From positions 248,001 through 312,000 of the forward strand of contig NZ_CP109431.1 of NCBI RefSeq assembly GCF_036250735.1: a stretch of DNA of 64,000 nt, given 5' to 3'. Source of the stretch: Streptosporangium sp. NBC_01495 (lineage in GTDB: Bacteria; Actinomycetota; Actinomycetes; Streptosporangiales; Streptosporangiaceae). The notes below the pieces were generated by a model. It was not told the origin of the DNA. It searched no databases and saw only the letters and a program-made list of their open reading frames with translations. Both the position numbers and the translations under genes were made by a program. Within the stretch, counting starts at the first letter, position 1; each line of letters begins with the position of its first letter. Of the stretch, positions 42,387 to 50,902 are shown one piece after another.

Positions 42387-43166
42387 TCAGGACGCGGCCT
42401 TCAAGACGTGGCCCCTTGTTGCGCGCTCTCGCTTGGCGGCACGCTTGGCGTCCAGGGCGCGCTGTAGGCTGCCGAAGCTCTCGGGGCCTTGGCGTTTGAT
42501 CAGATGCGGGATTCGATTGGCTGGAATGCCCACCTTCTCCGGCCCCAGAACGGCCAGGAGATCCGACTTCGTCTGGTCGGAGTAGCCCGCCGCCTGAAGC
42601 TCCGTTGTGCTTGGAAAGACTTCCGCGTGGCGTTCGTTCTCCAGGTCCAGAAGATGGTCTTCCGTTCCCCCGAGGCTGTAGCACCATAGGAAGTTGTCCG
42701 GCGGCGCGGTCTCAACCAGACGGCGGAACCTGGCCACCGCCTTGGTGTAGCAGTAGAACTGCACGCCTGGCGATTTACGCACAATGGCTATCCAGGCGAG
42801 CAGATACGCGTCGGAGAAAAAATCGCCAGAATCATGCAATCTGATCCATTTTCCCTGGTAACGCTTGTGTTGCAGCTCCGTGGTCATCTGCTCGACCCAC
42901 CCCGGAAGGTCATCCAAGATCATCTTCAGGTTCCGCTCGTGCGCGGCAAGCACGTTGCGGAAGCGGTAGCTGCCGACCCTCGCGTAGCACAGGGGGGCAC
43001 ATGCCCCAGCTTCCGGACAGGTGTTGTAGGTACGGCCGTCATCCAGGCGGCCAGCGAATGCCGGCAGGGACCAGTTGAAGATCCCCTCTGCGCGAAGCTG
43101 CGAATTCTGTGTGAGCAACCACCTACGGGCGCTCCTTCGTGGTGTGCCGGTGGTCGGCTCGGTCAT
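42387..43166 (-). CDS. Gp88-like protein (mycobacteriophage gene product 88 family), 259 aa
   Basis: ATG 43166 opens MTEPTTGTPRRSARRWLLTQ. The protein contains YNTCPEAGACAPLCYARVGSYRF, a Cys-rich motif seen in the Gp88 family of actinophages and plasmids, then KWIRLHDSGDFFSDAYLLAW and VQFYCYTKAV, as in radical-SAM-like or metal-binding folds. The Cys cluster could hold an iron-sulfur site. Function unknown. It ends in TGA. Confidence 0.65.
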   Translation of the reverse strand: MTEPTTGTPRRSARRWLLTQNSQLRAEGIFNWSLPAFAGRLDDGRTYNTCPEAGACAPLCYARVGSYRFRNVLAAHERNLKMILDDLPGWVEQMTTELQHKRYQGKWIRLHDSGDFFSDAYLLAWIAIVRKSPGVQFYCYTKAVARFRRLVETAPPDNFLWCYSLGGTEDHLLDLENERHAEVFPSTTELQAAGYSDQTKSDLLAVLGPEKVGIPANRIPHLIKRQGPESFGSLQRALDAKRAAKRERATRGHVLKAAS

Positions 43167-43420
43167 GACGTGGGCTCCATACGATCATTGAGGGGGCGGC
43201 CGGTGGAGGCCGGGAGCGGTCGGCCGGGGCAGTCGATGTGAGCGCGAGGATCGCAAGTGCCTTCGCCAGCGCGGTCCGTGAGGACCCTTGGCGGCGTCCG
43301 CCGTATTGCTTGAACAGGACGAGGTCGAGTGCGTCGTTTTCCGCAACGCCGAGCCGCTCGTTGGTGGCCTCCTGGTCACCCTGGTGACGAGCGGACCTGA
43401 TGGGCGTTGCGGCTGCGGGT

Positions 43421-43477
43421 CTATCGCAACCAGGCGACGAGCAGAGCGAGGGCCAGGGCGGTGATGAGGGCTTTCAT
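43421..43477 (-). CDS. hydrophobic micro-peptide, 18 aa
   Basis: ATG 43477 overlaps the stop of the lipoprotein gene (ATGA) and reads MKALITALALALLVAWLR, a single hydrophobic helix, before TAG 43421. The frame goes on 14 codons to a TGA. The overlap and strong hydrophobicity suggest a co-translated membrane micro-peptide, but it is near the limit of detection. Confidence 0.35.
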   Translation of the reverse strand: MKALITALALALLVAWLR

Positions 43478-43905
43478 TCGGCGTTGATGTCCTGGACGGG
43501 CTCGCCCACCTCGGCAGGCGTGCAGCCGTAGGCGGCACCGTAGGTCACTGGATAGACACCGATCACGTAGTAGCCGGGGTAGCCGGGGTACTGGACGTAG
43601 CGGCGCCCGTAGCGGTTGGTGAAGTAGACCTTCGTCGGCTGTGACTTGTGGACGCGGCGCGGCTCCTGACGCTGCCAGGTGCCTTGACTGGTCTGCTGCG
43701 GCTTGGTGGCGGTCTTCTGCGGCGGCGCGGGCCGGGTGTCGGTGCGCGTTGTCGTGGTGTTGCCGGACGTCGTCTTGGACGAGCCGGGGCCCGGGGGAGG
43801 GAAGCTCGCGGCGCAGGCTGGGCGATCCTCCATGGTGGAGCAGGCGGCCAGCGCCGTGGTGGCGAACAGGACGAGCACAGTGGCCCGTGCGAACGTACGG
43901 TTCAT
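43474..43905 (-). CDS. lipoprotein, 143 aa
   Basis: ATG 43905 follows AAGGAAAGTCC. The signal peptide (MNRTFARATVLVLFATTALA) ends in a lipobox LAAC, so Cys22 is expected to carry lipid. The mature part is Thr/Pro/Gln-rich, with a Tyr/Gly/Pro-rich region (FTNRYGRRYVQYPGYPGYYV) near the end. It is an envelope protein of unknown role. Confidence 0.75.
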   Translation of the reverse strand: MNRTFARATVLVLFATTALAACSTMEDRPACAASFPPPGPGSSKTTSGNTTTTRTDTRPAPPQKTATKPQQTSQGTWQRQEPRRVHKSQPTKVYFTNRYGRRYVQYPGYPGYYVIGVYPVTYGAAYGCTPAEVGEPVQDINAE

Positions 43906-43955
43906 GGACTTTCCTTAGAGATCGAGAGGGTGGGACGGTCAGGGGCCTAGACGAT

Positions 43956-44174
43956 GTGCTGGACCAACCAGGCCGCGCGATGACGATCGCGGCGACGCTG
44001 ATGCGGCGCGGCAGGACTTTCGAGCCAGGCTCCGACAGCAGCGCGGCGATGACGTTCAAGCACATCGAGCACCGCGACGTCGGTGACGTGATGTACCGTC
44101 CTCTGGGTTCCCGTGACCGACAAGATTCACGTCAGGACGTCGGGGTTGGTGGTCCGGCGCTTGGGCCGTCTTGA
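43956..44174 (+). CDS. possible gene end, 72 aa
   Basis: Third-position GC is very high from about 43940 to 44120 in this frame (DQPGRAMTIAATLMRRGRTF, MTFKHIEHRDVGDVMYRPL), so the plus strand is probably coding. The last part runs into the palindromic element, so the end is not original. No ribosome site at GTG 43956, which may be internal. It is probably a fragment of a gene disrupted by the repeat. Confidence 0.4.
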   Translation: MLDQPGRAMTIAATLMRRGRTFEPGSDSSAAMTFKHIEHRDVGDVMYRPLGSRDRQDSRQDVGVGGPALGPS

Positions 44175-44291
44175 TCGCGGGTTCTCGGAGCGCAGGAAGG
44201 CTCGCCCGAAGGGCGACCGCGAAGCGGCTTGGCCTTCCGGAGCGTAGAGGTTCCGCGATAGGCCCAAAGCAAGCGCCGGACCACCAACCCC
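44140..44291. repeat. palindromic repeat element, copy 2
   Basis: The same nested palindrome as 31926-32075: outer GGGGTTGGTGG and CCACCAACCCC, then TCCGGCGCTTG and CAAGCGCCGGA, ATCGCGG and CCGCGAT, and the inner stem around GAAGGC. Only a few bases of the core differ from copy 1. The outer stem has a different sequence but is again fully complementary. Confidence 0.8.
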
Positions 44292-44400
44292 GCGCCAGGA
44301 TCCTTCTCTCGTCTCAGATGATCTGCTCGCTCAGCGTGTTTTTCTTCTGCCCCGGAAGCGCTGTGACTTCGGAACTGGCCGAAGAGTTGCGGTTGGTGCT

Positions 44401-44700
44401 CTCGGTGTCTCACCTGATCTGCTCGGTGACGCACTGACGGAGCAGGTCAGGTGAGACACCGAGCAGGTCGATTGAGACGGGACAAGACGAGACGCTGCGA
44501 GACGGGATAAACAGCCGAGGAGGGGTGAAACGATCACAAACTAGACAGGACAGATTCATTGTTCTGTATGGTTACGGAGTGCGATGAAATTTTTACGGCA
44601 TGCGGTACTCCCCCCAGGTGAATCTGCATCCTCCTGTCCTATGCTGTCTCGTCTCAGTCGACCTACTGGGTGTCTCACCTGACCTGCTCGATTACGCACT
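44401..44700. repeat. inverted repeats around an AT-richer core, beside the CRISPR-associated-like gene
   Basis: A 25-bp hairpin at 44401-44463 (arms CTCGGTGTCTCACCTG... with one mismatch) is followed by GAGCAGGTCGATTGAGAC. A third copy of the arm in the original direction lies at 44669-44690, and together these form an inverted repeat of about 45 bases around an AT-richer stretch (about 44540-44600). This could be an origin, a partition site, or the end of a lost element. Confidence 0.65.
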
Positions 44701-44733
44701 GACCCGAGCAAGTGACGACGCGATGTCAGCCGC

Positions 44734-45828
44734 CTACCGCGGTACGGCGAGGGGTGCCTTGCCTCGCTGCCGTATGGGGAGATTGAGCGGGGACAGTGGC
44801 CCCGCGTCGTACTGGCTGGCGCGGTCGCGCCGAGCGGCTGCCGCGTAGAAGATGCTCAGGGCGGCCGGGTCCGGAGGATATGTCTCAGGGGCCTCGCCCA
44901 GGCCGTACGGCGTCTCCCCCATCACGATGACGTCCTCGTTGGAGACGCGGCCGAACCCGAAGCTGATGATGGCCTTCACCGATGGGAGGTCCAGCGGTTC
45001 GGACCACAGTGGCCACAGCATGACCTTGCCGTTGGGGTGCCGGTGCCACATCGTGGCGTTCGGAACCGCCCGGCCGCCGTCCCAGTCCCCCTCTACGTCG
45101 GAGATCTCTGCTGCTTCACGGAGCCGTTGGGCACGGCTCCCAACGATCGGCGGGGGCAGCCAGTCGGCGCCCAGGTGGGTCAGGACAAGCGCCTGGGTGG
45201 CCAACCAGGTGGCGCCTGGCACCCCGCGGGAGTGCGCGAGACCGTCCGGGGACTCGGCCGCCGTGACGGCTGCGCGATGGTCGAGGTTTTCGCCCGTGCA
45301 CCCGGGTACACGCTGCCAGCTGATGAGCGCCTCCAGCAGCGATTCCGGCCGGTCCATGACCGCCTTGAGGGGGCCGGCGAAGAAGGTTCGCACGGTCTGG
45401 CGTCCCCGAGGCGCCATGAACGGTGTGAGGGCGCCGTGCCCCTTCGCGTCTGCTGCGAACTGGTTGACGACCCGCAGGAACCATGAGACTGCCGGCTCCC
45501 CTCCGATGGCTTGGATGTGAGCGGCCAGGGCGGGCACATCATCGCGCGGCACTCTGTGTGGGTCTTTCGTGCCCGAGCTAGGAAGCGGGAACCCGGTCAC
45601 GCCAGGAATGAGCTGGTCAGGCTCCGTACGGCCGATGATGCGCGCCAGCGCGTCGGCGATCGCCTCAGGGGAACTGAGGCGCGATGAGTGGAGAGCGGCG
45701 GTCATGGTCTGCGGGGCGAAGGCCAGACATGCGTCGTGCTCCTCGCTGAGCAGCGCCACCAAGCCGAGGGCGGCGAGGAAGCCGAGCGGGTCACGCCCGT
45801 CCAAGGCGGGCAGGTTAACAACGTGCAC
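44734..45828 (-). CDS. orphan type I-G CRISPR-associated-like protein (Csx17/Cas3-extension type), 364 aa
   Basis: GTG 45828 follows AAAGGATCCGCT. The start VHVVNLPALDGRDPLGFLAALGLVALL is the signature of type I-G (former I-U) effector-related proteins, and the later LTPFMAPRGRQTVRTFFAGPL and GVPGATWLATQALVL fit the same family as I remember it. No other cas gene or repeat array is present. It is the last gene of a six-gene operon. It may act in a CRISPR-independent role. It ends in TAG. Confidence 0.6.
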   Translation of the reverse strand: MHVVNLPALDGRDPLGFLAALGLVALLSEEHDACLAFAPQTMTAALHSSRLSSPEAIADALARIIGRTEPDQLIPGVTGFPLPSSGTKDPHRVPRDDVPALAAHIQAIGGEPAVSWFLRVVNQFAADAKGHGALTPFMAPRGRQTVRTFFAGPLKAVMDRPESLLEALISWQRVPGCTGENLDHRAAVTAAESPDGLAHSRGVPGATWLATQALVLTHLGADWLPPPIVGSRAQRLREAAEISDVEGDWDGGRAVPNATMWHRHPNGKVMLWPLWSEPLDLPSVKAIISFGFGRVSNEDVIVMGETPYGLGEAPETYPPDPAALSIFYAAAARRDRASQYDAGPLSPLNLPIRQRGKAPLAVPR

Positions 45829-45893
45829 AGCGGATCCTTTCGCCACCGGAGCCCGCCCTCGGGGGTCAAGGGCGGGCTCTCAGGTGTACGGCC

Positions 45894-46439
45894 TCACGCG
45901 CTGACGTGCCACCGAAATTCGTAATTGGACGGCTGCCACGAGTACGGGTTGAGCATTTGCTCCTGACGCTTCACCTGCGCCCCCTCGGGCAGGGCGCCCA
46001 CCGCGACGAATCGGGCGATGGCGTCGTTGATCTTTTCGCCGTCCTGCCACTCGATTCCAGTAAGCAGGCAGTCGGTGTCGTCCACGATCATCCACGCCGG
46101 GCCGCCCTCGCCCTCGGAGCCGTCTGAGACGAGGATTTCGAACGTCTTGGGCTGCGGGCCGAGGTAGCCCTTCGCGGCGGCACCGAGCGCATCATAAGAG
46201 GTGAGCAGACAGAGCCCATTCTCGGCGTCCCAGGTAGCGACGGCCGTGCAGTCGTCGAGCATGGTGGAGGCTTGGCCGTCCGCCTCGGTGGGCTCCCAGT
46301 CGCCCTCTGCCAGCGCTTCAGCGTCTCGGACGAAGGTGCCGCCGGTGAGGTGGTCCCCGTCTGGAACTCCGAGGCTCCACGCCTGGTCGCCCTCGGCGAT
46401 GATCAGGAGGTCGTCATTGGTCTGGTACAAAGTGATCAT
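45894..46439 (-). CDS. hypothetical protein, 181 aa
   Basis: ATG 46439 follows CAGGAGCCCACC. The acidic, beta-rich protein (DDLLIIAEGDQAWSLGV, KTFEILVSDGSEGEGGPAW) has no membrane segment or known motif. It lies between the paralogous pair and the CRISPR-associated-like gene in the same direction, 65 bases before the latter. Confidence 0.65.
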   Translation of the reverse strand: MITLYQTNDDLLIIAEGDQAWSLGVPDGDHLTGGTFVRDAEALAEGDWEPTEADGQASTMLDDCTAVATWDAENGLCLLTSYDALGAAAKGYLGPQPKTFEILVSDGSEGEGGPAWMIVDDTDCLLTGIEWQDGEKINDAIARFVAVGALPEGAQVKRQEQMLNPYSWQPSNYEFRWHVSA

Positions 46440-46544
46440 GGTGGGCTCCTGCGGGACGAAGCTGGTGGGGACGGGCGGCGATGTATGAGGTCTGTTCCCG
46501 GAACAGGGCCGTACGCTGCGATGTGCCAGCCCTTCAACGCCCGG

Positions 46545-47213
46545 TCACCTGCCGGTCAGCACGTTCTCCAACGACTGCCCGTGCAGTTCCCGACGCGCCG
46601 GCGACAGATCGCGTACCGCCTGCAAGAGTAGATGCCCTACCCTCACCGAGTACTGGCTCTCTGCCGTGTTGGAGCCTGCCGCGATCAGTTCCCTCAGCCC
46701 CGGCACCTGCTCGTACATCCCGAACTCCTGAAGCGTTCGATGCAGCCCCAGTGCCTGTCCCAGATCTCGAGGTGGCCGGGCTCGGCTCGGCTCCGGCCAC
46801 AATGTCGCGATGTAGCGCTCCAGGTCATCGACGAACGCCACGTGCCTGTAGCCAAGGTTCTCGCGCAGGTGGACGACGAAGGACCGGGCGACTACGTGGG
46901 CGGCCAGCAGCGGGGTTCCCACGTACCCATCAGCCCAGCTGTCGCGTCCGAGCGCGTTGCGGCCGATCGCTATGGCCAGCCGCGTCGCGCGCTCCCACGC
47001 CTCCTCCCCCTTCAGCGACGGGCAGGTGCGCGAGGCCCGGCCGATGACGGCCGCACCGAAGCCGTAGCTGTTGTATGACGGATGCATCCGGTAGGGCATC
47101 GCCCATGCCGGCGCGCGATTTATCTTCAGGTGATTGTGGATCGCCTCCTCCTTCTCGGCCCACGCCAGCGCCCGGTCATGCAGGTCCAGTGTGTCGTCGG
47201 TGACCTCGTGCAT
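46545..47213 (-). CDS. hypothetical protein, 222 aa, paralogue of the gene upstream
   Basis: ATG 47213 overlaps the preceding stop by one base (TGATG). The protein contains a segment TLWPEPSRARPPRDLGQALGL and LHRTLQEFG that is closely matched by TLWPKATRAKPPR and LNLHRYMRAFG in the next gene. The two therefore share an alpha-helical domain and probably arose by duplication. No known motif. Confidence 0.65.
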   Translation of the reverse strand: MHEVTDDTLDLHDRALAWAEKEEAIHNHLKINRAPAWAMPYRMHPSYNSYGFGAAVIGRASRTCPSLKGEEAWERATRLAIAIGRNALGRDSWADGYVGTPLLAAHVVARSFVVHLRENLGYRHVAFVDDLERYIATLWPEPSRARPPRDLGQALGLHRTLQEFGMYEQVPGLRELIAAGSNTAESQYSVRVGHLLLQAVRDLSPARRELHGQSLENVLTGR

Positions 47214-47848
47214 CAGCTCTCCTTGAGCAGGGTGTGCACCTGTTCGTACAGGGGGTCGGCGAAGCGGGCCTTGAGGGTGACACTGCCGGGGTTGGCGACC
47301 CGGCGCAGCAGGTTGCGCAGCGCCGCGGCGTAGGTAGGGCCAGAGGATGTGCCGAGCGTGACCAAGTCAGCCAGGTAAGGTACGCCGCCGTCGCCGAAGG
47401 CTCGCATGTACCGGTGCAGGTTGAGCGTGGCATGAATGCTGGAAGGGCGAGGGGGTTTGGCTCTGGTGGCCTTCGGCCACAGGGTGCGGGTTACCTGCTG
47501 GATGTGTGCGGCTAGGGGCGACTCGTGGGCGGCGAGCGCATGCTGGGTGCGGGCCACGGCGTGGCCGGCCAGCAGCGTCAGACCGCAGCGGACGGTCACG
47601 GTGGTGCTGCGTCTTTGGGTAGCGTGACGGCCGATGGCTGCCGCGGTATCCATGAGGGGTGCGACCATGGCGGTCATGGCGGCGTGGACATCGCCCGCTG
47701 GGTCGGCGCACATGGCCATGAACATCACCGTCTTGGCCCGCTGGTAGGAGGGCGTCGTCCACGCGGGGACATCCCAGGGGACGTGAGGCGGCGGGTCGTC
47801 CATCGTCCACAGCATCCACGGATCGTGCTCGGCTGTATCGGTGGTCAC
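47213..47848 (-). CDS. hypothetical protein, 211 aa, paralogue of the gene downstream
   Basis: GTG 47848 overlaps the regulator stop (GTGA). The N-terminal half (TAEHDPWMLWTMDDPPPHVP) differs from its paralogue, while the C-terminal half is similar, with helices ALRNLLRRVANPGSV and DPLYEQVHTLLKES. Together with the paralogue it may form a hetero-oligomer. No family recognised. Confidence 0.65.
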   Translation of the reverse strand: MTTDTAEHDPWMLWTMDDPPPHVPWDVPAWTTPSYQRAKTVMFMAMCADPAGDVHAAMTAMVAPLMDTAAAIGRHATQRRSTTVTVRCGLTLLAGHAVARTQHALAAHESPLAAHIQQVTRTLWPKATRAKPPRPSSIHATLNLHRYMRAFGDGGVPYLADLVTLGTSSGPTYAAALRNLLRRVANPGSVTLKARFADPLYEQVHTLLKES

Positions 47849-48753
47849 CGTGTCTCCCGTGTCTCCTGTGCCGGCAGGTCCCCATGGGTGCGGATGTGGC
47901 GCAAGATGGCCGCGCAGTGCCGCATGGCCTCGGCCAGAGGGCCCTCTCCGTCGGCGGCGCCGTGCTCCAGTCTGGCGCAGTACAAGGCGGCCCAGCCGTC
48001 CCAGCTGAGCAGAGCGTTCTCAGAAGAGGTCTCCGGCACGTTCCCATTGACCGGGGTGTTCATTATCAGTTCGGCCTTCTCCTCGAGGCTGAGGGCCTCC
48101 CACGCCGGGCCGCTCAGCGCAGGATCGCGCGCAGGCGCCCGACCGGAGTCGTCGATGGCCATGCAGATGGCCCCAGCCAGTGCCCGGCCGGTGTTGCGGT
48201 AGGCGTAGGCGGCCTGAGGGACGGCGGCATCAGCCAGATCCGCGAAGCGCTCAACAGCCTCCTCCCACACCTCCAGGTCGACTGCCACCGCCGTGGTGAT
48301 GTCCCCGGCGACCAGCCGCTCAATGGTCTCCAGCGGCAAGTCCGTGAGCTCGCGGATCTCCCGGGGCGACAGCCCGATCGCGAACGCGCCACGCACCAGC
48401 GGGTCGCGCCGCTCGATCATTTCCTGGTTGGCCAGGAACCAGTCGCGCAGCGCGGCATCGGCCTTGTCCTCACTGGCGAAGTACAAGGCGGGCTCGCCAG
48501 CCGCCGGCGCCTGGCCGGGGCGGGCGTCGTCGGCCAGGAGCTGTGACAGCGCCTGGGAGGTGATGCCGATCTCACGGGCGGCCTTGGACTTGTTCCCGCC
48601 ATGGGCGGCGACCAGATCCCGCAGAGCAGCCCGGTACATCTCGCCGTAGAAGCTGTTCGCGGCGCTGCGTGCGTCTTTGGCGGCGCGGGCCCGGCGGGCC
48701 GGATCGGTGATTCCGGCGATCACCGCCTCCGGCGTCGGCTCAGAGGTACTCAT
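47845..48753 (-). CDS. helix-turn-helix protein, 302 aa, regulator or initiator of the CRISPR-associated-like operon
   Basis: ATG 48753 follows CAGGAAGAGCGGT. A basic HTH lies near residue 55 (GNKSKAAREIGITSQALSQLL), and a second possible one around residue 125 (GLSPREIRELTDLPLETIERLV). The rest is Ala-rich and acidic. It overlaps both neighbours (14 and 4 bases), so regulator, paralogues and the CRISPR-associated-like gene are one transcription unit. Confidence 0.65.
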   Translation of the reverse strand: MSTSEPTPEAVIAGITDPARRARAAKDARSAANSFYGEMYRAALRDLVAAHGGNKSKAAREIGITSQALSQLLADDARPGQAPAAGEPALYFASEDKADAALRDWFLANQEMIERRDPLVRGAFAIGLSPREIRELTDLPLETIERLVAGDITTAVAVDLEVWEEAVERFADLADAAVPQAAYAYRNTGRALAGAICMAIDDSGRAPARDPALSGPAWEALSLEEKAELIMNTPVNGNVPETSSENALLSWDGWAALYCARLEHGAADGEGPLAEAMRHCAAILRHIRTHGDLPAQETRETR

Positions 48754-49504
48754 ACCGCTCTTCCTGGTCGCGTTCCATCGCCTGGTCGACTTCTTCCAGC
48801 AGCCGCCGGAAATCGGCGATCTCCTGCGGTGTGGGGACATGCACAGGCACGTCCTGCTGCACGGTGATGGTGAACTCGCCGTGCCCGGCATCCCCGCTTA
48901 CCTCGATCCGGACCGCTTCGCATACCGCGTACTGCGCGCGCATGCCCAGTGCCTCGTACAGGGATATCTCGACGTTTTGGGCGGTGTATCTGGCTGCCGC
49001 CTGCGCCAGGTGGGCCTCAGCGGCATCCTCCAGCGTGGTTGGCGTACTTGGGTACCTGTCGTCGAGTTCGTCTCCGAGACGAGCCTCGCCGGTCTGCATG
49101 ACTTCCCAGCCGTCGCCCGGCACCCGGGTGGACAGGGTCCAGGTGTAGGGGGCGAGGGGGACGCCCTCGACGTCGCTGGCATCCCATACCGGCTCGGTGC
49201 TGCATTCGGCCGCAGCGCGCACCTGGGCTTCGTAGTGCGCTTCGGCGTCGCCGTCGTCGTCGAAGTCGACCGTCTCGCACCCGTTAGGGTCGATATGAAC
49301 GACCGCGCGGCGGGTGATGCCGAGCGGACTGGTGTACTCCTTCAAGGTGATGTTCATGGATTCGTTGCCGTCGGCATCATCCGCGCTGCTGGAGCGCAAG
49401 GTAGCGCCATCGTCCAAGGCTTCGAGGATCTTCTGCTGGTGCTCCGGCGTGAGGTGGCCGCGCTCAGCGGCGGTCACCTGCCAGGAGGATTCGATGACTC
49501 GCAC
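48740..49504 (-). CDS. hypothetical protein, 254 aa, first gene of the operon
   Basis: GTG 49504 is used as start although no strong ribosome site precedes it. The N-terminus (VIESSWQVTAAERGHLTPEHQ) is helical, followed by acidic strands (RRAVVHIDPNGCETVDFDDDG) and a helical end (ADFRRLLEEVDQAMERDQ). It overlaps the regulator by 14 bases. AT-rich sequence upstream (49505-49590) is a likely promoter. No family recognised. Confidence 0.6.
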   Translation of the reverse strand: MRVIESSWQVTAAERGHLTPEHQQKILEALDDGATLRSSSADDADGNESMNITLKEYTSPLGITRRAVVHIDPNGCETVDFDDDGDAEAHYEAQVRAAAECSTEPVWDASDVEGVPLAPYTWTLSTRVPGDGWEVMQTGEARLGDELDDRYPSTPTTLEDAAEAHLAQAAARYTAQNVEISLYEALGMRAQYAVCEAVRIEVSGDAGHGEFTITVQQDVPVHVPTPQEIADFRRLLEEVDQAMERDQEERYEYL

Positions 49505-49685
49505 ACCAACAATGAAACCACGGCTTTCAATCTTCTGAAAGCCGTTCTTTAAATTTTTTCCAAGCGAAACTTTCAGTACTTCTTCGCTGCACTAGCGGCT
49601 GTTCGGCGCTGCCAGCACCGCGCACCGATCCACCATCTGCCACCCCGCGGCGACGTGGCGCACGCAAGAGCCATGGGCGCCGCGA
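49505..49685. promoter_or_regulatory. AT-rich promoter region of the CRISPR-associated-like operon
   Basis: The stretch 49515-49590 is rich in A/T (AAATTTTTTCCAAGCGAAAC) in contrast to its surroundings, and sits directly upstream of the first gene of the minus-strand operon. It also contains a short repeat GGCTTTCA ... CTGAAAGCC (about 49522-49543). No defined -35/-10 pair is certain. Confidence 0.4.
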
Positions 49686-50342
49686 TCACGCCCCGCCGTC
49701 CGCAGCAGTGCGCGGATCGCGGATGGAGTACAGCCCGATCACCTCGTTGACGACCGCGATGAACCGAGAGTCGTAGGGCTCCAGTGAGCCGCTGGGGAGC
49801 ACGACCTCACCCGTGTTACGCCAGCTGCCGCCCGGCGCTTGCTCCCACCGGCGCCACCCTTGCGCACTTCCGCCGACGAAAATCCTGCCCGGCTCTCGCA
49901 TCCACGCGGTTTCCGCCTCCACCGCGGCCCACTCGGCCGCTCGGGCGGCTTCCTGCTCGGTGCGGTTCACCCGGCTGTTCTCGGCACGCAGCGCAAGAGC
50001 AGCGGCCTTCAACACAGTACGCCGGTCCTCGGGCCAGGCCTCATCCACTCCGCAGTCGCAGGTGCCCCGGCCGCGCGACAACCATGCGCACGACTCAGCA
50101 TGGGTCTCAGGCGGGGCTGAGACGGTGTCGTACTGGTTGGAGATGAAGACCGCGATATCACCCGGTTCATCGCCTGGCGAGGCGGCGACATAACCAGACA
50201 CAATGAACGGATCATGAATGGGGGACCAAACCGCCCACGGCTCACCACCGAGGTCGACGGCCGTGATGAGGACGCGGCTGGTGACCTGGCGGCCCGCCAC
50301 GTCCCTGGTGTAGACACCATGGCGAATCTCGTAGTCCGGCAT
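49686..50342 (-). CDS. hypothetical protein, 218 aa
   Basis: ATG 50342 follows GAAGGAAGCCTC and is a more likely start than the very long frame that stays open upstream. The protein begins MPDYEIRHGVYTRDVAGRQV and includes a Cys/Asp segment (SRGRGTCDCGVDEAWPEDR), a helical coiled region (NRTEQEAARAAEWAAVEAETA) and a final beta part. Soluble. No family recognised. Confidence 0.65.
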   Translation of the reverse strand: MPDYEIRHGVYTRDVAGRQVTSRVLITAVDLGGEPWAVWSPIHDPFIVSGYVAASPGDEPGDIAVFISNQYDTVSAPPETHAESCAWLSRGRGTCDCGVDEAWPEDRRTVLKAAALALRAENSRVNRTEQEAARAAEWAAVEAETAWMREPGRIFVGGSAQGWRRWEQAPGGSWRNTGEVVLPSGSLEPYDSRFIAVVNEVIGLYSIRDPRTAADGGA

Positions 50343-50902
50343 GAGGCTTCCTTCGGATCGCAGCCTGAAAACACCGCAGGTCAAAAGACATGCGGCATCG
50401 CGTGCGTTGGAATCCTCAGCCAAAGGCTGCCACCAGCCACGTATGCGGCTGTGTATCGATGTTAGTCGAACGAGGACTCCCCCGCCGAGATGACAATGTC
50501 GTGGATTGCCTGCACCACGAGAACGCGTCACATTCGGCAGGCTGAACTCTCGCTGGGCCCCCGGATCGACCCGCTGCTGAGCAGCTCCGAAGGGGCTAAG
50601 CGCAGCACGCAGGTGCTGGCCGATCTGGCGGTGACGGCAGCCCAGATTGGTGCCCACCGGGGAACTCTTCGCGGCTCCGGGCGTCATGTGCATCAGGCCC
50701 GACGCCGTCGCCGTTGTGGCGGTCGCCCGGCCAGGCAAGGAGACCATGATCACCTGGGTGGGCGACCGCCGGACGTGCGGCTGAAATGGGATTGAGCAGA
50801 CGCAGTACACCACCGACCACGCGGTGGGCCAGCACACGGGGCGCCTTGAGAACTGGCCGCCGCAGATCGCACCCGCAACCGTGGCTTTGAGATCACCCTT
50901 GC
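50343..50902. other. 560 bases without a supported gene
   Basis: The methyltransferase frame is open through this stretch but its residues lose coding character. On the plus strand, short open frames are also unconvincing. It may be a remnant or an insertion between the methyltransferase and the next gene. Confidence 0.35.

Noticed and set aside
44401..44710. Repeats next to a CRISPR-associated-like gene as a CRISPR array
   Set aside because: Only three copies of the motif, in mixed orientation and with unequal spacing, and no spacers of constant length.
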